Below are positions 1-6,139 of a DNA stretch of 9,323 nucleotides, piece by piece. The stretch comes from an uncultured bacterium (GTDB taxonomy: Bacteria > Patescibacteriota > Minisyncoccia > Phycocordibacterales > PALSA-1337), in the NCBI GenBank assembly GCA_903876465.1, contig CAIRAF010000049.1, forward strand, positions 1 through 9,323, read 5' to 3'. Position 1 is the first letter of the stretch. Each line of letters starts with the position of its first letter. The notes under the pieces are model-generated. The model did not search any database. It had not been told where the DNA came from and saw only the letters and a program-made list of their open reading frames with translations. The position numbers and the translations under genes were made by a program.

Positions 1-17
1 CGTCCTCAAACATTAGC

Positions 18-314
18 CTATCTTCTGTCGGGTGCCGAGCGACCACGAGCCACAATCTTGACACTGAAGCCGCTGTGTTCGGAAATATTTAGAGCGCCAG
101 TCTTGCGAATCCAATCAGGATCATTTGTATAATGCTTTTCAACCAACTCCTTAGTTGGACGCATCAACTTCATGGCCACAAGCTTCAATCCAAGTCTTTC
201 ATATCTTCCAATTATTTCCCCGACTAGGGTTCTCTGAATAGCGTCAGGTTTTATAAGAACGAGTGTTCGCTCGCGCTTAGGATGAGTGTGATCTATTTTA
301 GTATGTGTTGTCAT
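18..314 (-). CDS. ndk: Nucleoside diphosphate kinase, N-terminal part only (C-terminally truncated)
   Basis: NDK transfers the gamma phosphate between nucleoside triphosphates and diphosphates through a phosphohistidine. Residues 15-73 match the family well: the first strand RTLVLIKPDA (16-25, with the conserved Lys of KPDA), then VGEIIGRYERLGLKLVAMK and the PTKELVEKHYT segment typical of CPR homologues. After KTG (71-73, near base 96) the similarity ends. The last 25 residues look unrelated and the frame closes with TAG at residue 98, whereas family members have about 135-190 residues. The catalytic histidine and the NxxHGSD-type region are absent. I read the other two frames over 1-95 and neither continues the NDK sequence, so a single frameshift does not explain it. 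The 14-residue N-terminal extension may be real because a promoter lies right before this ATG. The gene follows map by 37 bases. The product is probably non-functional, or the region is a rearrangement or assembly junction. Confidence 0.75.
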   Translation of the reverse strand: MTTHTKIDHTHPKRERTLVLIKPDAIQRTLVGEIIGRYERLGLKLVAMKLMRPTKELVEKHYTNDPDWIRKTGALNISEHSGFSVKIVARGRSAPDRR

Positions 315-320
315 TTCCGT

Positions 321-329
321 ATTGTATCA
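321..329 (-). promoter_or_regulatory. Candidate extended -10 promoter for ndk (leaderless)
   Basis: The minus strand reads TGATACAAT, a TGn extended -10 with hexamer TACAAT at 326-321. Six bases separate it from the ATG, so a start point seven bases downstream would fall on the A of ATG at 314, giving a leaderless mRNA. No good -35 is seen. This is inference from consensus. Confidence 0.4.
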
Positions 330-351
330 CAAGCAATTTGGAACTTATAAA

Positions 352-1119
352 CTACGCTGTTAAGATTTCTGCATCCCCTTTTGTGATGAGGACTGTGTGT
401 TCGAAATGTGCACTTGGACTTCCGTCGACTGTTTTATATGTGTAACCATCAAGATCGAGATCAACATGTCTGTCACCAAGATTGAAAATTGGCTCTATAG
501 CAATGACCATCCCAGGTTTGAGCACTGGACCTTTACCAGCGTCGCCGTAGTTAGGTACGAATGGATCTTCGTGAACATCATAGCCAACACCGTGACCAGC
601 CAATTCTTCAACTATGCCAAATTTTCCTGCGAGACCAATTATTTCAATAGCACTACTGATATCACCAACCTTCTTTCCTCCCTTGGCAGCTCTTATACCA
701 GCTTTGAGAGCATCTTTAGTAACTTCAAGAAGACGTGCTCTTTCAGGAGAAATATTTCCAACAGGCACAGTCACAGCAGCGTCAGTTATTAAACCCTTAT
801 GAACTAATCCAAGATCTAGCGTGACAATATCACCTTCTTTGAGAATCTTAGTTTCTTCATTTGGAATACCGTGAACCACTTCATCATTTATAGAGAGACA
901 AAGTGCTGCTGGAAAAGGTCTATCTGCACCAGATGGTGTGTAATTGAGAAAAGCGGCAGTATCACCTCCTTCAGCAATAAGTTCACGTGTACGATTTTCT
1001 AAATCAATAGCTTTGACACCAGGAGCAACCATCTTGGCCAATTCACGTAAAATAGCCCCATGACGACGGCCGCCTTCACGAAGTATGGCTATATCTTCTT
1101 TGGTCTTTAACTTAATCAT
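352..1119 (-). CDS. map: Methionine aminopeptidase, type I
   Basis: This cytosolic dimetal enzyme removes the initiator methionine from new proteins. The 255-residue product is full length for the type I family and has no N-terminal extension. All five metal ligands are visible: D102 (in TLDLGL), D113 (in LITDAAVT), H176 (in AGHGVG), E209 (in IAIEPI) and E240 (in HFEHTV). The substrate-binding histidines are also present, H83 in NDEVVHGIP and H183 in VHEDP. The gene starts 9 bases after the adk stop, so the two are almost certainly translated from one message. The bases before the ATG read GTGTATAAAG, with no Shine-Dalgarno sequence. secY-adk-map is a classic bacterial order. Here ndk follows instead of infA. 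The identification is firm. Confidence 0.97.
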   Translation of the reverse strand: MIKLKTKEDIAILREGGRRHGAILRELAKMVAPGVKAIDLENRTRELIAEGGDTAAFLNYTPSGADRPFPAALCLSINDEVVHGIPNEETKILKEGDIVTLDLGLVHKGLITDAAVTVPVGNISPERARLLEVTKDALKAGIRAAKGGKKVGDISSAIEIIGLAGKFGIVEELAGHGVGYDVHEDPFVPNYGDAGKGPVLKPGMVIAIEPIFNLGDRHVDLDLDGYTYKTVDGSPSAHFEHTVLITKGDAEILTA

Positions 1120-1128
1120 CTTTATACA

Positions 1129-1722
1129 CTACGCCAAGCCAAGCTTTTTCACAATATCAGCGTGAATGTCTTCGATTTTACCTATACCGTTAATGTCTAG
1201 AAAACGAAAACGTGAATTATTTTTAAAGAAATCAATTGAAGGCTTCATGTCCTGTACAAAACCACTCAAACGATTCTTAATACCTTCATGAGTATCATCG
1301 GCTCTACCACGAGCAAGTAGACGACCTGTGGCTTCTTCATCATGAACATCAAGATAAATAACCCAGCAATCACTTATACCATAGAAATCAAAAACTGATT
1401 CAATTGCTACGGCCTCTGGTAATCTACGAGAAGTTCCATCAAGAACCATGTGCATATCTTGCTCATATTTCTCAATGAAAACTTTCGCCCAATTATAAAT
1501 TGCTAGGAATGATGGTTGAAACCCGCCTCCCATCTGAATTTTCTTGGCTTGTTTCTGAGTAAATGAATCACCTTCAATAAATTTACGGAGTTCCTTACCA
1601 GTTTCAACGGTAAATATCTTACGTGCGGGGTCTTTCTGACCTAGGACATCAATTAAAAGTGCTGCCTGTGTTCCCTTGCCACTACCCGATCTCCCAACAA
1701 ATATAAATGCCTGTGGTTTCAT
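1129..1722 (-). CDS. adk: Adenylate kinase
   Basis: Adenylate kinase interconverts ATP + AMP and 2 ADP. The 197-residue protein has a P-loop GRSGSGKGT (10-18), the AMP-side TGKELR segment (41-46), LDGTSRR (94-100, matching the usual LDGFPRT) and the arginine-rich RLLARGRADD (134-143) leading into the lid. The lid is short and lacks the Cys4 or His/Cys zinc site found in many Gram-positive enzymes. The P-loop (GRSGSGKGT rather than GGPGAGKGT) and TSRR rather than FPRT deviate from the textbook consensus, as in other CPR adenylate kinases, so a related nucleoside monophosphate kinase cannot be wholly excluded. Its position between secY and map supports adk. It is the first gene after the secY terminator and has its own candidate promoter 26 bases upstream of the ATG. 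The leader has no Shine-Dalgarno sequence. Confidence 0.9.
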   Translation of the reverse strand: MKPQAFIFVGRSGSGKGTQAALLIDVLGQKDPARKIFTVETGKELRKFIEGDSFTQKQAKKIQMGGGFQPSFLAIYNWAKVFIEKYEQDMHMVLDGTSRRLPEAVAIESVFDFYGISDCWVIYLDVHDEEATGRLLARGRADDTHEGIKNRLSGFVQDMKPSIDFFKNNSRFRFLDINGIGKIEDIHADIVKKLGLA

Positions 1723-1747
1723 AAATATAATTAGTTTAATTAGGAAC

Positions 1748-1756
1748 AGTATAACA
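1748..1756 (-). promoter_or_regulatory. Candidate extended -10 promoter for adk-map(-ndk)
   Basis: The minus strand reads TGTTATACT: TG at 1756-1755 and hexamer TATACT at 1753-1748, five of six matches to TATAAT. The predicted start point near 1741 gives a leader of about 19 nt before the adk ATG. The bases 17 upstream (GAGCGA) are not a recognisable -35 and lie in the terminator stem. The promoter shares a base of the U-tract of that terminator. Confidence 0.5.
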
Positions 1757-1780
1757 AAAAGAGCGATTTCTCGCTCCTTT
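1756..1780 (-). terminator. Intrinsic terminator after secY
   Basis: Read on the minus strand: AAAG, then GAGCGA, loop GAAA, TCGCTC, then TTTTT (1760-1756). The six-base stem is perfect, the loop is a GNRA tetraloop, and the flanking AAA/UUU can extend the stem. It lies 30 bases after the secY stop and closes the ribosomal unit. The plus strand lacks a clean U-tract, so it mainly serves minus-strand transcripts. Confidence 0.85.
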
Positions 1781-1810
1781 CTTCTAATTTCTAACTCCTA
1801 ACTTCGCTTT

Positions 1811-3082
1811 TTAGTACTCCCTCATACTTACTTGAGCATCAATCTTCTTCAAGAGATCAAGAACAACTGAAACAACGATGAGGAGAGCTGTACCACCGAT
1901 AGCGAGTGTCTGACCGCCAGTGAAATTCTGCATAGCCAAAGGAAGAATAGCCACAACACCAAGGAAGACTGCGCCAACGAGGGTGATACGAGTAACGATA
2001 GCTGCAAGATAATCACGAGTATGCTCACCTGGGCGAACACCAGGAATGAATGCACCACCTTGCTGGAGGTTCTCTGAAATCATTGTTGGATCGAAAGTGA
2101 CAGCAGTATAGAAATATGTGAATGCAACAACAAGGATGAAATAGAAACCACCATAGACCCATGGATTATTAAAGAATAGGGCGAATGATGAAGCGTATGC
2201 AGCCACAACCGCATTGGAAGCATGTGTAAGGAAATTGGCAATAATCTGAGGGAACAAAAGTATTGAGAGAGCGAAGATGATTGGAATAACACCAGCTTGA
2301 TTCAAACGAAGTGGAAGGTATGTAGAAACACCACCGTAAACCTTATTACCACGGACTTGTTTTGCATAAGTTACTGGTACTGAACGTTCAGCTTCCGTAA
2401 CAAAGACAACGCCGGCAATAACTACGATAGCAATGACTAGAACAGCGATATAGACAGTGATCTGTGATGAATCAAAAGTTGAAAGGAATTGAACAGCATC
2501 CTTTGGCAAACGAGAAATGATACCACCGAAGATTATGAGAGAAACACCGTTACCAATACCAAACTCTGATACAAGCTCACCGATCCACATAAGGAGAATA
2601 GAACCAGCAGAAACGACAATTGCGTTGATGATGAGATTGCCTGTACTCAAATGACCGAGAACGTTCTGGTTTTCAAGAAGAACAATGAAACCGATAGCCT
2701 GAACTAGAGCGAGTGGCAAAGATAGGAGTCGTGAATAATTTGAAAGTTTCATACGACCGGCTTGTCCTTCTTCATGCATGAGAGCCTTCCACTTTGGAAA
2801 CATCATGGTCAAAAGCTGAATAATGATTGATGCGGTAATAAAAGGACCGACACCAAGCATAACAATAGAAAGGTTAGAGAGACCTCCACCTGAAAAGATA
2901 TTCAAAAAGCCGAAGAATTGACTGGAGCCGAGAAGCTTTGAAAGATTGGCTACATCAACACCTGGTATTGGTATTGCTGCTAGGAGACGAAACAAGACAA
3001 GTGCGCCAATAGTGAAACCAATTCTCTTGCGGAGAATAGGATCTTTGAGAGCGGTGATAAATTTTTGCCAGAAGTTTTGCAT
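1811..3082 (-). CDS. secY: Preprotein translocase channel subunit SecY
   Basis: SecY is the ten-helix membrane channel of the Sec translocon, through which SecA-driven or ribosome-bound precursors pass. The 423-residue protein is close to the usual length and carries family signatures in order: RLLAAIPIPGVD (32-43) ending helix 1, GVGPFITASIIIQLL (77-91, helix 2 signature), GIGNGVSLIIFGGI (175-188), RSVPVTYAKQ (233-242), LPLRLNQAGVIPIIFA (256-271, helix 7 region), AFIPGVRPGEHT (344-355, the cytosolic loop that contacts SecA or the ribosome) and the C-terminal QVSMREY. About ten hydrophobic segments can be counted. It follows uL15 by 52 bases, the longest gap inside the ribosomal block, and that gap contains a possible internal -10 element. 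An intrinsic terminator follows. Identification is firm. Confidence 0.98.
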   Translation of the reverse strand: MQNFWQKFITALKDPILRKRIGFTIGALVLFRLLAAIPIPGVDVANLSKLLGSSQFFGFLNIFSGGGLSNLSIVMLGVGPFITASIIIQLLTMMFPKWKALMHEEGQAGRMKLSNYSRLLSLPLALVQAIGFIVLLENQNVLGHLSTGNLIINAIVVSAGSILLMWIGELVSEFGIGNGVSLIIFGGIISRLPKDAVQFLSTFDSSQITVYIAVLVIAIVVIAGVVFVTEAERSVPVTYAKQVRGNKVYGGVSTYLPLRLNQAGVIPIIFALSILLFPQIIANFLTHASNAVVAAYASSFALFFNNPWVYGGFYFILVVAFTYFYTAVTFDPTMISENLQQGGAFIPGVRPGEHTRDYLAAIVTRITLVGAVFLGVVAILPLAMQNFTGGQTLAIGGTALLIVVSVVLDLLKKIDAQVSMREY

Positions 3083-3122
3083 ATGATTTTGATTTCTTCC
3101 GTTTAAGCCTTTAATACGCTCT

Positions 3123-3128
3123 ATTATA
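3123..3128 (-). promoter_or_regulatory. Possible internal -10 element before secY
   Basis: The uL15-secY gap contains an exact TATAAT on the minus strand, about 40 bases before the secY ATG. No convincing -35 lies 16-18 bases upstream and there is no TGn extension, so in A+T-rich DNA this may be chance. Confidence 0.25.
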
Positions 3129-3134
3129 TCTCAC

Positions 3135-3791
3135 TTATTCAGCCTTTGCTTTCTTTGCTGGAGCTTTCTTTTCTTTTACTTCTTTCTTTGGTTCAGCTTT
3201 CTTTTCTGACTTTTCTGCTGGAGCTTTTTCTGTCTTTGGGGCTTTTTCCTTCTTCTCTTTCTTAACAGCCTTCTTTGGTTCAACAACCACCTTTGGTGTT
3301 CCGACGATACCTGCAGCACCAGTATTTTTAACAATAACCTTTGGAGTAATAGGAGTAACAGTTCCGCCAGCCTTTTCTATCTTCTCTTTTGCACTACCTG
3401 AAAAAGCACAACCTGAAACCTTAACAGCTTTGGTGATTTCACCATCACCGAGAATCTTGATAGGAGGAATATTTCCTGAAAATGTAGCGACAGCACCTTT
3501 TTCAACGAGAGTTGTAGGAGTAACTATATCCCCTGCAGAGAAAACTGCTTCAATCAAACTGACGTTAATAGCCTTGAAAGCTTCCTCAACTGGTTTGTTC
3601 ATGTTAACACCACGGCCACGCAACTTTGGAAGACGCTTGATGATGTCACGCCATTCTGGACGGCGCTTGTTACCAGCACGAGCTGACTGACCTTTGCCAC
3701 CACGACCACTGGTCTTACCACGCTTACCACCACGACCTACGGTCGCGCGTTTCTTATTCTTATGGACTCTTTTTAGTTGATGGAATTGCAT
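3135..3791 (-). CDS. rplO: 50S ribosomal protein uL15 with long basic C-terminal tail
   Basis: uL15 is a large-subunit assembly and structural protein. The N-terminal basic region GRGGKRGKTSGRGGKGQSAR (19-38) is the family hallmark, and the globular core runs to about residue 150 (GDGEITKAVKVSG at 115-127, then EKIEKAGGTV at 137-145). Residues 171-218 form a low-complexity tail of Lys, Ala, Glu and Pro, about 42% Lys (20 of 48), so the protein has 218 residues against about 145-150 for typical bacterial uL15. Such tails are probably disordered and bind RNA; that is inference. In most bacteria uL30 (rpmD) lies between uS5 and uL15; here only 18 bases separate them. The sequence before the ATG, TAATATTTACTGCC, has no Shine-Dalgarno site. 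Confidence 0.95.
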   Translation of the reverse strand: MQFHQLKRVHKNKKRATVGRGGKRGKTSGRGGKGQSARAGNKRRPEWRDIIKRLPKLRGRGVNMNKPVEEAFKAINVSLIEAVFSAGDIVTPTTLVEKGAVATFSGNIPPIKILGDGEITKAVKVSGCAFSGSAKEKIEKAGGTVTPITPKVIVKNTGAAGIVGTPKVVVEPKKAVKKEKKEKAPKTEKAPAEKSEKKAEPKKEVKEKKAPAKKAKAE

Positions 3792-3809
3792 GGCAGTAAA
3801 TATTAAAAA

Positions 3810-4529
3810 TTATTTTGTTTCTTTGCTTTCTTTAGCAGGCTTGCCTTGGAGAGTTCGACGGTTGATTCTACTCAAATTATCAAGAGCAAGAATCATGGCA
3901 CGAGCAATATTAACTTTGTTCTTTGAACCAGACATGATCTTGGCACAAATATCGCGAACACCAGCAAGTTCAATAACTGTACGAGCTGAACTTCCAGCAA
4001 CGATACCGCTACCACGAGCTGGGAAAACCATGATACGTGCACTACCAAACTTTGCTTCAGTAGCGTGAGGAATAGTCATCTGGGCTGAAAGTGGAATTTT
4101 GACGAGGTGCTTCTTTGCTTCACGAGTAGCCTTTTCGATAGCAAGTGAAGTGTCGATAGCTTTACCGAGTCCTACACCAACACGACCCTTGCGGTCGCCT
4201 GCTACAACGGCCACACTGAAGTTCATACGACGTCCACCAGAAGTCACACGAGTAACACGGCGAATGTCTATCATCTTTGCATCGAATTCAGGCTTGACGC
4301 GCTCACGAGGCTCACCGCCACGGCCACCAGATCTGCCACCACTGCGACGAGTGTCACCTGGAGTAGCACCACGAGCACCGAGACGAGCTGAATCACGCAT
4401 CTTGCGTCCTGGAGTAATCTTATTAGCAACAACAGCTGGAACAACAACTTCTGCATCTGCAGAAACTACTACTTCAGGTATTGCTCCTGCTTGTTCGTCT
4501 GTTATTTTCTTGATTGGGTCTTTTGGCAT
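3810..4529 (-). CDS. rpsE: 30S ribosomal protein uS5 with N-terminal extension
   Basis: uS5 sits near the mRNA entry channel and the 30S decoding region and affects accuracy. The core starts near residue 80: the double-stranded-RNA-binding-like domain runs from MIDIRRVTRVTSGGRRMNFS (86-105) through GDRKGRVGVGLGKA (111-124), and the C-terminal domain from about 155 includes VFPARGSGIVAGSSAR (168-183) and the helix around NIARAMILALDNL. Before it lies an extension of about 78 residues, acidic and Ala/Val-rich at first (1-35), then Arg/Gly-rich (GGRSGGRGG at 64-72). The family usually has about 165 residues; this one has 239. The assigned start is the first ATG after the uL18 stop (17-base gap). 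An internal start (M44) would shorten the extension, but nothing favours it. Next gene is uL15, without uL30. Confidence 0.96.
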   Translation of the reverse strand: MPKDPIKKITDEQAGAIPEVVVSADAEVVVPAVVANKITPGRKMRDSARLGARGATPGDTRRSGGRSGGRGGEPRERVKPEFDAKMIDIRRVTRVTSGGRRMNFSVAVVAGDRKGRVGVGLGKAIDTSLAIEKATREAKKHLVKIPLSAQMTIPHATEAKFGSARIMVFPARGSGIVAGSSARTVIELAGVRDICAKIMSGSKNKVNIARAMILALDNLSRINRRTLQGKPAKESKETK

Positions 4530-4546
4530 AGTAGTTTAATAAAATA

Positions 4547-4900
4547 TTAGAATTGAAGTCCACCTTCACGAGCACCTTCCGCTACAAGCTTGATCTTACC
4601 AGCATAAAGATAACCTCCGCGATCAAAAACAATCTTTGTTATCTTTGCAGCAACAGCTTTCTTAGCAAGTCCAAGACCAACTTCTTTGGCACGATCTGAT
4701 GGTGTCTTTCCTTTTACTTCCTTTGAAGTGAAAGAAACGAGAGTATTACCTTTTGTGTCATCGATGATCTGAGCATATAGATACTTATGAGACTTAAAGA
4801 CAGAAAGACGTGGACGATCACTTGTTCCACTGATCTTCGCACGAACACGCGCATGTCTACGTGCAAATTTCTTATTTTGAGTTTTAATAATTGATTTCAT
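4547..4900 (-). CDS. rplR: 50S ribosomal protein uL18
   Basis: uL18 binds 5S rRNA with uL5 and anchors it in the central protuberance of the large subunit. The 117-residue protein has the normal family length. Visible signatures are the basic N-terminus RRHARVRAKI (14-23), RPRLSVFKS (29-37), YAQIIDD (42-48), and the C-terminal block VFDRGGYLYAGKIKLVAEGAREGGL. It lies 14 bases downstream of uL6 and 17 bases upstream of uS5 in the standard spc order. The bases before the ATG, TAAATACTTACC, hold no Shine-Dalgarno sequence but carry a TAAATAC element shared with uS14 and uL6. Confidence 0.97.
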   Translation of the reverse strand: MKSIIKTQNKKFARRHARVRAKISGTSDRPRLSVFKSHKYLYAQIIDDTKGNTLVSFTSKEVKGKTPSDRAKEVGLGLAKKAVAAKITKIVFDRGGYLYAGKIKLVAEGAREGGLQF

Positions 4901-4905
4901 GGTAA

Positions 4906-4912
4906 GTATTTA
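4906..4912 (-). promoter_or_regulatory. TAAATAC element before uL18
   Basis: TAAATAC on the minus strand, five bases before the uL18 ATG, in place of a Shine-Dalgarno sequence. The same heptamer occurs at the same distance before uL6 and uS14. Function unknown. Confidence 0.35.
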
Positions 4913-4914
4913 GT

Positions 4915-5448
4915 TTATGCGGCCTTCTTTCCCTGCTTTCGACGGATAACCTCATCTGAATAACGAATTCCTTTTCCAAGATATGGTTCAGGCTTCTTTG
5001 TAGCACGAGTGACTGCAGCGAATTGACCGACGACTTCAGTATCAATACCAGAAATAATAATGTTTGCTTTTTCAGTAGTTACTTTGAGACCAGCTGGAAT
5101 AGGGATAGAAACAGGATGTGAAAAACCAACATTCAATACTAGATCCTTTCCTTTGACATCTGCCTTAAAACCAATACCTTCAATAATAAGACGCTTCTCA
5201 TATGCTTTGTGGACACCTGCAATCATATTACGGAGATGTGAAGCATAAGTACCTATCATTGCTGCAGCCTGGAGTGTATTTCGAGTCTTTTCAAGAACAA
5301 TCTCATTGTTTGCAATAGTAACTTTGACATCATCACGGAAATTCTTTTTGAGCTCACCGAGAGGACCTTTTACAGTCAAAACGCCATTAACAAAAGTAAC
5401 TTCTGTCTTAGCTGGGATGATTATAGGTTTTTTGGCAATTCTTGACAT
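4915..5448 (-). CDS. rplF: 50S ribosomal protein uL6
   Basis: uL6 binds 23S rRNA near the sarcin-ricin loop and the factor-binding site. I choose the ATG at 5448, giving 177 residues beginning MSRIAKKPI, the conserved uL6 start. The frame stays open upstream to another ATG at 5514, but those 22 residues overlap the end of uS8 and have no family similarity. Two repeated alpha/beta domains are seen, with GTYASHLRNMIAGV (67-80 region) in the first and PEPYLGKGIRY (153-163), the classic C-terminal signature, in the second. The 16-base gap to uS8 reads AATTTAAATACTATT before ATG: no Shine-Dalgarno site, but the shared TAAATAC element. Confidence 0.97.
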   Translation of the reverse strand: MSRIAKKPIIIPAKTEVTFVNGVLTVKGPLGELKKNFRDDVKVTIANNEIVLEKTRNTLQAAAMIGTYASHLRNMIAGVHKAYEKRLIIEGIGFKADVKGKDLVLNVGFSHPVSIPIPAGLKVTTEKANIIISGIDTEVVGQFAAVTRATKKPEPYLGKGIRYSDEVIRRKQGKKAA

Positions 5449-5452
5449 AATA

Positions 5453-5459
5453 GTATTTA
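5453..5459 (-). promoter_or_regulatory. TAAATAC element before uL6
   Basis: TAAATAC on the minus strand, four bases before the chosen uL6 ATG. Its match to the positions before uL18 and uS14 supports the shorter uL6 start at 5448. Function unknown. Confidence 0.35.
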
Positions 5460-5464
5460 AATTA

Positions 5465-5851
5465 TTACCAAATCTTAAAAAGTATTTCTCCACCAAGTTT
5501 AAGTTTCTTTGCATCGACGTCTGTCATGATTCCTTTTGAAGTTGTGAAGATAGTATTTCCAAAACCACTGCGGAATGAACGGATATCTGAAGCTTTTTGA
5601 TACAAACGGCGTGAAGGCTTTGAAATGCGCTCTACCCCGTTGATACGTGGCACACCATCAAAAGTGATGATACCGAGTTCGAGCTCGCGCTTGGTCTTAC
5701 TCTTCTCTACTGAAGAGATATAACCAGCCTTCTTCAAAACATGAGCAATGTTTTCTGTAAGCTTTGATGCGATAACAGTCACAGTAGCCTTCTTTGCATC
5801 ACTACTGTTCTTGAGACGGATTATGAGGTCTGAAATAGGGTCTGTTACCAT
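5465..5851 (-). CDS. rpsH: 30S ribosomal protein uS8
   Basis: uS8 binds helix 21 of 16S rRNA and is a primary assembly protein of the 30S platform; in E. coli it also represses the spc operon by binding its mRNA. The 128-residue product has normal length. Signatures: DPISDLIIRLKN (4-15), RISKPSRRLY (75-84), TSKGIMTD (104-111) and the C-terminal GGEILFKIW. The ATG overlaps the last bases of uS14 by seven nucleotides, so translation is probably coupled. If the E. coli autoregulation is conserved here, the structured leader upstream of uS14 is the obvious place for the operator; that is inference. Confidence 0.98.
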   Translation of the reverse strand: MVTDPISDLIIRLKNSSDAKKATVTVIASKLTENIAHVLKKAGYISSVEKSKTKRELELGIITFDGVPRINGVERISKPSRRLYQKASDIRSFRSGFGNTIFTTSKGIMTDVDAKKLKLGGEILFKIW

Positions 5852-6030
5852 GATGATTTCTTTATACCTGGGATAATGCCTTCATTGGCGAATTCACGGA
5901 AACAAATACGGCAGAGATCGAAGTCACGCATATAACCGTGCTTGCGACCACAGCGGAAACAACGACGAACAACACGCGAAGCAAACTTCGGTGTTCTCTT
6001 TGAGCGAGCTATAACTGCTTTAGTTGCCAT
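5845..6030 (-). CDS. rpsN: 30S ribosomal protein uS14, zinc-binding short form
   Basis: uS14 sits in the 30S head near the A and P sites. The 61-residue protein is the short type Z form: ARSKRTPKFASR near the start, then two CxxC pairs, C24/C27 and C40/C43, which would bind one zinc ion, and a C-terminal GIIPGIKKSSW. It is the first gene of the ribosomal block here, directly behind a promoter and structured leader, whereas in the standard spc operon uL5 would precede it. The end overlaps the uS8 start by seven bases. TAAATAC lies five bases before the ATG. Confidence 0.97.
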   Translation of the reverse strand: MATKAVIARSKRTPKFASRVVRRCFRCGRKHGYMRDFDLCRICFREFANEGIIPGIKKSSW

Positions 6031-6132
6031 AATTTGTATTTAAAAATGAAAATTTCGATTGGTTAGCTAATTGGCCTTTGATTCTGGCCGTTTGCTTCCA
6101 ATCACTTCCTCAGGGCAGGCTTCTGTTGAGGT
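6031..6132 (-). promoter_or_regulatory. Structured 5' leader of the uS14-uS8-uL6 operon
   Basis: About 100 nt lie between the predicted start point and the uS14 ATG and fold into two hairpins. The first, right at the 5' end, pairs CCTCA with TGAGG (6131-6108). The second is a longer irregular helix (6103-6057): GATTGG/CCAATC outside, AGC/GCT next, an asymmetric internal loop AAAC/AATTA, then GGCC/GGCC closing a nine-base loop. A long irregular helix in front of a ribosomal operon suggests an autoregulatory binding site, with uS8 the first candidate by analogy to E. coli. Only the pairing is seen; the ligand is inferred. Confidence 0.45.
6036..6042 (-). promoter_or_regulatory. TAAATAC element before uS14
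   Basis: TAAATAC on the minus strand, five bases before the uS14 ATG, where a Shine-Dalgarno sequence would be expected. Same spacing as before uL18. Function unknown. Confidence 0.35.
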
Positions 6133-6139
6133 AGGTATG

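Noticed and set aside
18..95. A single frameshift in ndk.
   Set aside because: I translated the two alternative frames; neither resumes NDK sequence, and one stops almost at once.
397..792. A plus-strand open frame of 131 codons opposite map.
   Set aside because: It lies wholly opposite a gene with every catalytic residue intact, and its product resembles no known family. The same holds for the plus-strand frames opposite uL15 (3430-3690), uS5 (4099-4539) and uL6.
5449..5514. A 22-residue upstream extension of uL6, starting at 5514.
   Set aside because: It overlaps the end of uS8, has no family similarity, and MSRIAKKPI at 5448 is the conserved uL6 start.
6067..6114. A possible 12-codon leader peptide starting at GTG behind GAGG in the uS14 leader.
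   Set aside because: Only two bases separate GAGG from the GTG, other genes here do not use Shine-Dalgarno sites, and the codons show no regulatory run of one amino acid.
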